Source: Alphaproteobacteria bacterium (GTDB taxonomy: Bacteria; Pseudomonadota; Alphaproteobacteria; Sphingomonadales; Sphingomonadaceae). From it: DNA of 64,000 bases. The stretch's first letter is position 1; each line of letters starts with the position of its first letter. The stretch lies in the NCBI GenBank assembly GCA_030426245.1, contig JAUHYZ010000001.1:248001-312000 (forward strand), read 5' to 3'. Of this stretch, positions 9,282-15,601 are shown in pieces. The notes under the pieces were generated by a model. That model worked only from the letters and a program-made list of their open reading frames with translations, did no database searches and was not told the DNA's origin. Position numbers and translations under genes: made by a program.

Positions 9282-10424
9282 CTAGGTATTGTCCTTCGCG
9301 AAAGCGGCAATCGAACTTCTCAGAGGCTGAGCGCAACTTGTTACGCGCAGATAGTCCAGTGGCGAGATACGGTCGAACGTACGAAGATATTCGAAATGGG
9401 TCTCGTATTTGTTGCGCCTCCGCTGCTGGTAGGTTGCCGGATCGCAATATTTGAACCAGCGCGGGGAGAGAATGTATTGTTCCGGGCGGTGCTGCGCTTC
9501 GCTTGTAATGCAGGGATCGACAAGTGGAAGGCAGGCACCGTCCGTCGGTGAGCCCAGGTCGAGCCAGAGAAAATCGCCCCGAGCGACTGCGGCAACGCTC
9601 CTGCGAAACTCCGCGGCATCCTGACGCATCGCCAAGACCGGGATGCAGGATCCCAGAGTTACCAGAGCGAAATTCTTTGGCATTCGCTGCGCCTGCGCGG
9701 ACAGCAGACGTTCCATGATCGGTATGGCCAGGACAGATCCGTTGCTGTGTGTCACGAGCAATATCTCGTCCCAATCTTCATCCAGCGATGCGCCGATCGT
9801 GTCGGCCATTTCCGTCAGTCGCTCGTCCAGCTTGGCGATGGGCTTCCCACGAGAGATGCGGTCGTTGAAGATGATGAAGCGCATCAGCCACAGGCTCTTC
9901 ATCGCGCGCGCAACGAGGAGGCTGACGGCGATGCCGATCACGATTCCTGCGATCGGTCCGGCGGCGAACCAGATAAGTGCAATGAGCAATATGGGCAGGG
10001 CTGTGACCGAGAGGGCAGGGTAGTAGAACGCAATATAGGATGGCTTCGGAACGCGATGCGCATATTTGCGCCACTCCCAGGCCACCGTGAACGCCAGTGT
10101 TGCTCTGAGAGCGTCCCAGACAAGCCTGAAGGGATTGCGGCCCCAGGTGCCGCGAATGACTTCATCCCAGCCGAGAAACTCAAATTCGCTCGTAGAGTGA
10201 TCCGTTTCGTCCCGAACTGTCCAGCAGTGATTGCCCGGGGCGGAACGTTTGCGGGAACCTACGGTGACGTCATGGCCGGAATTGCGAGCATAGATTTCAG
10301 CCTGCTCGCTATAGAACCAGTGATAGAAGCGAGCGCCTCTCGGATCGTAACCGCTCAGATAGAAGACCTTCCGCCTGAATATTTCTCCCTGTGCGGTTTG
10401 CTCTGACTGCGCGGGATCGCTCAT
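9282..10424 (-). CDS. Membrane-associated alpha/beta-hydrolase-like protein
   Basis: The protein is 380 residues from ATG 10424, which overlaps the alkB stop as ATGA. It opens with a VFYLSGYDPRG segment. Two membrane segments follow in the middle (ALSVTALPILLIALIWFAA and a PIAGIVIGIAVSLLVA stretch). Then comes a VTHSNGS nucleophile-elbow-like motif and ALVTLGSCIPV, both of alpha/beta-hydrolase character. The elbow Ser-X-Gly context reads H-S-N-G-S, consistent with a serine hydrolase or esterase. I do not recognise a named family. Position between alkB and a P450 suggests it may process alkyl esters or long-chain substrates at the membrane; this is inference. Confidence 0.6.
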   Translation of the reverse strand: MSDPAQSEQTAQGEIFRRKVFYLSGYDPRGARFYHWFYSEQAEIYARNSGHDVTVGSRKRSAPGNHCWTVRDETDHSTSEFEFLGWDEVIRGTWGRNPFRLVWDALRATLAFTVAWEWRKYAHRVPKPSYIAFYYPALSVTALPILLIALIWFAAGPIAGIVIGIAVSLLVARAMKSLWLMRFIIFNDRISRGKPIAKLDERLTEMADTIGASLDEDWDEILLVTHSNGSVLAIPIMERLLSAQAQRMPKNFALVTLGSCIPVLAMRQDAAEFRRSVAAVARGDFLWLDLGSPTDGACLPLVDPCITSEAQHRPEQYILSPRWFKYCDPATYQQRRRNKYETHFEYLRTFDRISPLDYLRVTSCAQPLRSSIAAFAKDNT

Positions 10425-11482
10425 CGCGGGGCAACGGGCTCTCGGTGGACATCGCGGCCATTTTGCCGCTTTTCGGCGAGGCCCGCATTCCAATCGTCGA
10501 TCCGCCGGTCCATCATCCGGAACCAGAGCGGCGGGATCAGTGCCACAAGGAACATGGCCGCATAGCCATAGGGAAGCTGAGGCGCCGCATCGTTATGCCG
10601 CAAGCGATAATAGGGGCGGCGGGAAAAGCTGTGATGGTCGCTGTGGCGGGCCAGATTGAACAGATTGACGTTGGTTAGCAGGTTGCTGGTGTCCCAGCTC
10701 AGCTCTGGCCCGGGAGATTCGTATTTTCCATTCGGCAGCTTCCTTCGCACCAGCCCGTAATGCTGGACGTATTGCGTGGCCTCCAGCAGGAAAGCGGCGA
10801 TTATACCCTGCAGGATTGTGAAGATCAGGGCGTTTGCATCGAGGAATAGATATATGGCGGCAAGCCCGAAAACGGTCATGACATAGGCTGTGACAACCGG
10901 AAGCGGGCGCAGCTTTAGCGCATTGATTAGCCCCAGGAAGATTGCACGGAGGACGAAGGCGTAGACGGCTTCGCCGCGGCGTGCAGTTGCGGCGTCTTCA
11001 TGCGTGCCGAATTTGTGGTGATGCGACAGCACATGCTCCACCGGATAATGCGGATAGATCGCGGCGCTCATCAGGATCCAGGCGAATAGGCGGTACGCCC
11101 GGGAATCGCGGTGCATCATCTCATGCGCTGTCACGATGCCCGAATAGCCAGTGATAAGGCCGACACTGAGTGCCAACCCGCCGAGCTCCCACGCGGTCAG
11201 CGTCCAGCTGGAGGCCACGTAAAGCCCCCATGCGAGTGCCAGCAGCGTAACGCTGCCGGCACTGATCAGGGCGACTTCGTACCAGCGCGCCTGCTCTGCC
11301 GTAATTCCGTCCAGCGCTTTCTTGGACGGCCAGCGGGATTGCCCTACCTTCGCATCGGCAAAGGGCATGAACCCGAATGCCAGGATGGGGAGCGCATAGA
11401 ACGCGATGCCGCCAGCATAAGCGCCCAGGATCATGCAGATGACCATCGGAATGCTTATGAAATAGGAAAGCTGATACCGCAT
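10421..11482 (-). CDS. alkB: Alkane 1-monooxygenase (AlkB-like, non-heme di-iron)
   Basis: The 353-residue membrane protein has six hydrophobic segments and the eight-histidine pattern of AlkB: HEMMH (H120, H124), EHVLSHHHKFGTHED (H150, H154-H156, H161) and RHSDHH in the C-terminal part. AlkB inserts oxygen at the terminal carbon of n-alkanes using electrons from rubredoxin. No rubredoxin or rubredoxin reductase gene is adjacent. Box 2 reads EHVLSHH where EHVRGHH is usual, and the last box is preceded by NLA instead of LQ, so it may be a divergent branch with a different chain-length range. ATG 11482 is preferred to the upstream in-frame start at 11533. It leads a three-gene operon. Confidence 0.85.
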   Translation of the reverse strand: MRYQLSYFISIPMVICMILGAYAGGIAFYALPILAFGFMPFADAKVGQSRWPSKKALDGITAEQARWYEVALISAGSVTLLALAWGLYVASSWTLTAWELGGLALSVGLITGYSGIVTAHEMMHRDSRAYRLFAWILMSAAIYPHYPVEHVLSHHHKFGTHEDAATARRGEAVYAFVLRAIFLGLINALKLRPLPVVTAYVMTVFGLAAIYLFLDANALIFTILQGIIAAFLLEATQYVQHYGLVRRKLPNGKYESPGPELSWDTSNLLTNVNLFNLARHSDHHSFSRRPYYRLRHNDAAPQLPYGYAAMFLVALIPPLWFRMMDRRIDDWNAGLAEKRQNGRDVHREPVAPR

Positions 11483-11579
11483 CGCCGTTTGACCTAGTTC
11501 AGAGCCAGATTCAAAGCAATGCGGCGGAGGCACACGGCACGACCGCCGCAGGTGAGCCGAGTCTTTTTGCTATTGATCT

Positions 11580-11590
11580 TTATTTGCAAT
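11580..11590. promoter_or_regulatory. Shared TTATTTGCAAT motif upstream of the PepSY gene
   Basis: The 11-base sequence TTATTTGCAAT lies 46 bases before the PepSY gene start. The same 11 bases occur inverted at 15510-15520, just before the Fur box of the siderophore receptor, inside a near-palindrome. The two sites flank the ends of an iron-linked gene set, so they may bind a common regulator. This is inference from two occurrences only. Confidence 0.3.
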
Positions 11591-11636
11591 TACAGCATGG
11601 CGCCTTGCGAAGCAATTGACCGAAGCTGCGGAGTCC

Positions 11637-12320
11637 ATGGACATTCAGTCTTTCCGAAGCCGCCTGGGCGGTAACGCTAGCAATGCGTCTGTCAAAGGGC
11701 AGAAGCGCAAGATACCGGCGTTCTGGGTTCGCCAGTTTCACACATGGCACTGGATGAGCAGCGCGATCTGTCTGGTGGGTATGATCCTGTTCGCCGTTAC
11801 GGGGATTACGCTCAACCATGCGGCATCGATCGAAGGCGATCCGGTGGTGGTCAGTATCGAACGGGAGCTGCCCGAGGAACTGTTGGGCGAATTGTCATCT
11901 GTTCCTGCCGGCGCAGGGCCGGATACGCCTGTGCCGGCGCCACTGAGCGAGTGGCTTGCCGATGAGCTGGATATCAGCCTCGGGGGGCGCACTCCCGAAT
12001 GGAGCGAAGTGGAGCTTTATATTCCGCTGCCGCGCGCAGGGGGCGACGGGTGGATCGCAATCGACCGCAATACGGGCGGCGTGCTCTATGAAGATACTGA
12101 CCGCGGTCTGATCGCCTACCTCAACGATCTTCACAAGGGACGCGATACCGGGGCGGCATGGTCGTGGTTCATCGATATCTTTGCGGCCGCCTGCGTGGTC
12201 TTCAGCCTTACGGGCCTGTTGTTGCTTCAGCTTCACGCAAAGAAGCGCCGTTCGACCTGGCCCATTGTCGGTGCGGGAGTGATCATCCCGCTCTTCCTCA
12301 TGATCTTCTTAATGCATTGA
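11637..12320 (+). CDS. PepSY-associated transmembrane protein
   Basis: The 227-residue product starts with a basic cytoplasmic stretch. A membrane helix follows, with the family signature RQFHTWHW just before it and LNHA just after. A periplasmic PepSY-like domain (roughly residues 75-165) ends in YLNDLHKG, and a second helix (FIDIFAAACVVFSLTGLLLL) and a third (PIVGAGVIIPLFLMIFLMH) complete the protein. The conserved histidines are of the kind that bind heme b in PepSY ferric-reductase-like proteins. It leads a run of five tightly spaced genes through apbE and piuC. The likely role is electron transfer across the inner membrane for periplasmic iron or flavin reduction. ATG 11637 is chosen; TTG or ATG 7 codons upstream is possible. 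Confidence 0.75.
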   Translation: MDIQSFRSRLGGNASNASVKGQKRKIPAFWVRQFHTWHWMSSAICLVGMILFAVTGITLNHAASIEGDPVVVSIERELPEELLGELSSVPAGAGPDTPVPAPLSEWLADELDISLGGRTPEWSEVELYIPLPRAGGDGWIAIDRNTGGVLYEDTDRGLIAYLNDLHKGRDTGAAWSWFIDIFAAACVVFSLTGLLLLQLHAKKRRSTWPIVGAGVIIPLFLMIFLMH

Positions 12321-12337
12321 GCAACAAGGAAAGACCT

Positions 12338-12850
12338 ATGCGCAAACCCGTCATCCTCATTGCCACCGGTCTGATCGCCACACCTGCCGGGGCGCAGGAA
12401 TTGAGCGTGAGAATCGAAATTCCGCGCCTGCGCGTCGCCGAATACCACAATCCCTACATTGCGGTTTGGGTTGAGGATGCGTCGGGCAAGGTCGCTGCCA
12501 ATCTGGACGTTTGGTACGATGTCGATCTGCGCGGCGAAGAAGGCACCAAGTGGCTTCCGGATTTGCGGACATGGTGGCGCCGGACGGGGCGTTCCTTGAA
12601 GATGCCGGTCGATGGCGTCAGCGGTCCGACGCAAGCGCCAGGGCAGCACAGAGTGGATTTCAAGCAGGGCACGCGCCCGCTCGGCAACCTTGCACCCGGC
12701 TCCTACAAATTGCGTGTGGAGGCCGCGCGCGAAGTCGGTGGCCGTGAAATCCTGACCGTGCCGTTCCAGTGGCCGCCCGCTGCAGCCAAGACTGCCACCG
12801 CACAAGGAAAGACCGAGCTGGGCGCGGTGCGCCTCACCGTAAAACCCTGA
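12338..12850 (+). CDS. DUF2271 periplasmic protein with candidate flavinylation motif
   Basis: The 170-residue protein has a short signal peptide (cleavage near AGAQ) and matches the DUF2271 pattern: WVEDASGKVAANLDVWY, then KWLPDLRTWWRRTGR, then DGVSGPTQAPG. The ribosome-binding site AAGGA lies 7 bases before ATG 12338; the longer frame starting at 12158 runs inside the PepSY gene and is not used. The D92-G-V-S-G-P-T98 stretch resembles the D-g-x-s/t-G-A-s/t motif modified by ApbE-type FMN transferases, with Pro for Ala. T98 would be the flavin-carrying residue. Together with apbE three genes on, it is likely a covalent-flavin electron carrier in the periplasm. Confidence 0.75.
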   Translation: MRKPVILIATGLIATPAGAQELSVRIEIPRLRVAEYHNPYIAVWVEDASGKVAANLDVWYDVDLRGEEGTKWLPDLRTWWRRTGRSLKMPVDGVSGPTQAPGQHRVDFKQGTRPLGNLAPGSYKLRVEAAREVGGREILTVPFQWPPAAAKTATAQGKTELGAVRLTVKP

Positions 12851-12878
12851 TTTGATTCTGACCGAGAGGAGATAACTC

Positions 12879-13697
12879 ATGTTCGCCAAACCCAGCCTGT
12901 TTGCTGCCGGTATCGCAATTGGTCTTGCCGCGCTTGTTCCAGGCAAGGCCGAGGCTCACCGTCGCTGGTTGCTCCCTTCCATGACGGTGTTTGCGGGGGA
13001 CGAAGAACTCGTATCTGTGGATGCGGCCGCTTCAAACGAACTGTTCGTATTCGAACATCGACCGCTGCCGCTTGAGAGCCTGCAGATAACCGGCCCCGAT
13101 GGGCAGCCTGTCGATGCAACCGTGCTCGGCAGCGGCGAATATCGCAGCGTATTCGATGTGCCGCTTACCCAGCAGGGGACCTATCGAATTGCACTCGTTT
13201 CAAACGGGGCCATGGGCTTCTATGAATTGAACGGTGAGCGTCACCGTATGCGCGCGGACAATGCCCAGGCCGCGCACGCCCAGCTGCCGGAAGGCGCAAC
13301 CAATGTGCGTATCAGCGAGAATTCCTCGCGCACGGAAACCTTCGTGACGCTCGGCGCGCCGAACGAAGTCGCGCTCGCCGCGACCGGGCAGGGCCTTGAA
13401 ATGATACCGGTTACGCATCCGAACGATATCGTTGCTGGCGAACCGGCAGCCATGCGTTTCCTTCTGGATGGAGAGCCTGCGGCCGGTCTGGAGATCGAAT
13501 TTGTCGAGGGCGGAACCCGCTATCGCGACAATGCCGGGATTCAGATGCTGGAAACCGATGCTGATGGTCAGGTAACGCTGAGTGTAGAAGACCCCGGCAT
13601 GTACTATCTCGAGGTCGGTGCCCGCCCCGAAGCAGCGGAAGGCGAAACGCCGCGGCGCGCATCCTATACGGCTGTATTGGAGTTCATGCCGCTTTGA
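12879..13697 (+). CDS. DUF4198 periplasmic protein
   Basis: The 272-residue product has a clear signal peptide (residues 1-26, ending GKAEAH) and begins the mature chain with HRRWLLPSMTVFAGD. This N-terminal His followed by a beta-strand segment is typical of DUF4198 proteins. The C-terminal half reads like a second beta-sandwich with GEPAAGLEIEFVEGG and DADGQVTLSVEDPGMYYLEV. Such proteins occur next to TonB receptors and metal-uptake genes and may bind metal through the mature N-terminal histidine; that is inferred. Good ribosome-binding site (GAGGAGA) before ATG 12879. It overlaps the next gene by 4 bases. Confidence 0.75.
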   Translation: MFAKPSLFAAGIAIGLAALVPGKAEAHRRWLLPSMTVFAGDEELVSVDAAASNELFVFEHRPLPLESLQITGPDGQPVDATVLGSGEYRSVFDVPLTQQGTYRIALVSNGAMGFYELNGERHRMRADNAQAAHAQLPEGATNVRISENSSRTETFVTLGAPNEVALAATGQGLEMIPVTHPNDIVAGEPAAMRFLLDGEPAAGLEIEFVEGGTRYRDNAGIQMLETDADGQVTLSVEDPGMYYLEVGARPEAAEGETPRRASYTAVLEFMPL

Positions 13698-14713
13698 GCG
13701 CTGGCCTGATCGAATTTGAAGAAGGGGAAGTGGCAGAATTGCTGCTTCCCCCGAAAGTCGCCCGGCACACGATTGTGCCGCTCGATGGCGGGCGGACGAT
13801 CGAAATGTCTGGCGAGACGATGGGCACGGGCTGGTCGCTTGTAGCAGTTGCGAAGCCGTCTCTCGATGTTGCAGCGCTTCGCGAAGCGCTGGAAAGTTCG
13901 TTTTCTCTGGTCATTGGCCAGATGAGCCAATGGGAAGCGGCTTCCGAGATCTGCCGCTTCAACCGGGCCCAGGCGGGCAGCCGCATCGAGATATCGCCTC
14001 AGTTCGCCCATGTTCTGGACTGCGCAGTGCAAATTGCCGATGCTAGCGATGGCGCTTTCGATCCCGTGATTGGCGCGGCGAGCGATCTGTGGGGCTTTGG
14101 CCCAGATGCGGGACCTCAGAGTTTGCCAGGGGTGGAGACAGCGGCGCGATCGCGCCACTTGTCATGGCGCGATCTGGATCTGGGCGAGGGCGGGAATGCA
14201 CCGCTGCAACCGGGCGGGCTTCAACTGGATCTCTCGGCTATCGCGAAGGGGTTTGCCGTGGATCTGGGAAGCCATGCGATCGAAGCGATGGGCGTTCGTC
14301 ACGCTCTGTTGGAGATTGGCGGCGAGTTCCGCGGGATGGGCGTACGCGCCGATGGCTTGCCGTGGTGGGTGGATATCGAGCTTCCTCCGGGAAGCGACGC
14401 TCCCCACGCGCGCATCGGCCTTTCGGGCTGGTCAGTGGCCACTTCGGGGAATTATCTGCGCAGGCGCGGAATGAACGGACGATCATGGTCTCACACGATA
14501 GATCCCGTCAGCGGCATGCCGCTATCGGACAATGTGCAATCGGTCACGGTCCTGCATCATGGATGCATGCAGGCGGACGCGCTGGCAACAGCCATAACGG
14601 TGATGGGCCAAGAGGCCGGCATCGCCTTTGCCAACAGACATGCAATTCCCGCTAGGGTGGTGGCAGCGGGCGGAACCGAGACAAGTGGCGCCTGGCGTAG
14701 CTGGCTGGAATAG
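13694..14713 (+). CDS. apbE: FAD:protein FMN transferase (ApbE family)
   Basis: The 339-residue protein carries ApbE hallmarks: GTGWSL near residue 47, MSQWEAASEICRFNR, GAFDPVIGAASDLWGFG, LDLSAIAKGFAVD, EIGGEFRGMG, SGNYLRR, SHTIDPVSGMPL and CMQADALATA with the metal-binding Asp. ApbE moves FMN from FAD onto a Thr of exported target proteins. The start is TTG 13694, overlapping the previous stop as TTGA; no signal peptide follows it, which is unusual because ApbE acts outside the cytoplasm, so either the start is misplaced or export is not classical. The likely client is the DUF2271 protein encoded upstream. Confidence 0.88.
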   Translation: MSAGLIEFEEGEVAELLLPPKVARHTIVPLDGGRTIEMSGETMGTGWSLVAVAKPSLDVAALREALESSFSLVIGQMSQWEAASEICRFNRAQAGSRIEISPQFAHVLDCAVQIADASDGAFDPVIGAASDLWGFGPDAGPQSLPGVETAARSRHLSWRDLDLGEGGNAPLQPGGLQLDLSAIAKGFAVDLGSHAIEAMGVRHALLEIGGEFRGMGVRADGLPWWVDIELPPGSDAPHARIGLSGWSVATSGNYLRRRGMNGRSWSHTIDPVSGMPLSDNVQSVTVLHHGCMQADALATAITVMGQEAGIAFANRHAIPARVVAAGGTETSGAWRSWLE

Positions 14714-14725
14714 GGGGATGGAGCC

Positions 14726-15409
14726 ATGATGCTCAAAATAGAAAATGTTCTGGACGAGGCCGCCGTCGGCAAGGTCAGGCAGATCATTGATGTCGGCCAG
14801 TGGGTGGACGGCAACGAGACATCCGGACACCAATCGCGCCTCACCAAACGCAACATGCAGTTGAAGCAGGGGTGCGACGAAGCGGCCGAGGCTGGGCGCA
14901 TCGTGCTCGATGCACTCGGCAATACGCCGGAATTCGTCGCCGCTGCCCTGCCTCTCAAAGTCTTCCCGCCTTTGTTCAACCGCTATCAGGGCGGCGAGGA
15001 GTTCGGCGCGCATGTCGACAATTCGATCCGCCGCGTCGTGGGCACGGACTTCCGGATTCGCAGCGACCTTTCCTGCACTTTGTTTCTTGAGCCTCCCGAA
15101 GCCTATGATGGCGGCGAGCTCGTGGTCGAGGATCTCTTCGGAGAGCACCGCGTCAAGCTCTCGGCAGGCGATATGGTACTGTATCCTGCCTCGAGCCTTC
15201 ATCGAGTGACGCCCGTCACCAAGGGCGCGCGCACCGCTTGCTTCTTCTGGCTGCAAAGCATGGTACGCGACGATGGAGAGCGCGAGCAATTGTACAAGCT
15301 CGATTGTGCCATCCGGTCGCTTTCCGGGGAGAAGGGCGGCACGGATCCTGTCGTGGTGGAACTCACCAACCTTTATCACAACCTTATGCGCCGCTGGGCC
15401 GACACTTGA
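14726..15409 (+). CDS. piuC: Fe(II)-dependent PKHD-type hydroxylase PiuC
   Basis: The 227-residue protein is a PiuC/YbiX-type Fe(II) and 2-oxoglutarate oxygenase. The metal ligands appear as H96 and D98 in GAHVDNS and H159 in SSLHRVTPV, with R169 for 2-oxoglutarate in [12 protein letters not shown]. The N-terminus ([12 protein letters not shown]) and the NRYQGGEEF segment are typical. piuC is commonly found next to catecholate siderophore receptors and is iron-regulated. Here the Fiu-like receptor follows after 192 bases. It starts at ATG 14726, 12 bases after apbE. Confidence 0.9.
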   Translation: MMLKIENVLDEAAVGKVRQIIDVGQWVDGNETSGHQSRLTKRNMQLKQGCDEAAEAGRIVLDALGNTPEFVAAALPLKVFPPLFNRYQGGEEFGAHVDNSIRRVVGTDFRIRSDLSCTLFLEPPEAYDGGELVVEDLFGEHRVKLSAGDMVLYPASSLHRVTPVTKGARTACFFWLQSMVRDDGEREQLYKLDCAIRSLSGEKGGTDPVVVELTNLYHNLMRRWADT

Positions 15410-15506
15410 CCCTGTGCGAGAGCGCCCTTCCAGCGCTTTATCAAGGCACTGAAAAATAGCTAAAATGGAGATACTTGCCAGCCGGCACCTGCGACTACAA
15501 ACTCTT

Positions 15507-15521
15507 CTTATTGCAAATAAG
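15507..15521. promoter_or_regulatory. Near-palindrome CTTATTGCAAATAAG before the siderophore receptor
   Basis: This 15-base imperfect inverted repeat has arms CTTATT and AATAAG. It contains the reverse complement of the motif at 11580-11590 and lies 16 bases before the Fur box. It could be a second regulator site for iron control. Two matches only, so tentative. Confidence 0.3.
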
Positions 15522-15536
15522 CCGCATTAGTATTGA

Positions 15537-15555
15537 CATAATGCGAATCATTATC
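15537..15555. promoter_or_regulatory. Fur box upstream of the siderophore receptor
   Basis: The 19 bases CATAATGCGAATCATTATC match the classical Fur box GATAATGATAATCATTATC at 16 of 19 positions and keep the inverted arms ATAATG/CATTAT. A TTGACA element at 15533-15538 overlaps its left edge, so bound Fur would block the promoter. The site is 47 bases before the receptor start at 15602. Iron repression of the receptor is the natural reading. Confidence 0.75.
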
Positions 15556-15601
15556 GATAGCGCGCGGCGAGTTTGATCAATTATCCAGAAGGGGGACTTC
15601 C

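Noticed and set aside
8177-9454. 425-residue open frame on the plus strand
   Set aside because: It is antisense to the cytochrome P450 gene and spans its start; no motif is seen.
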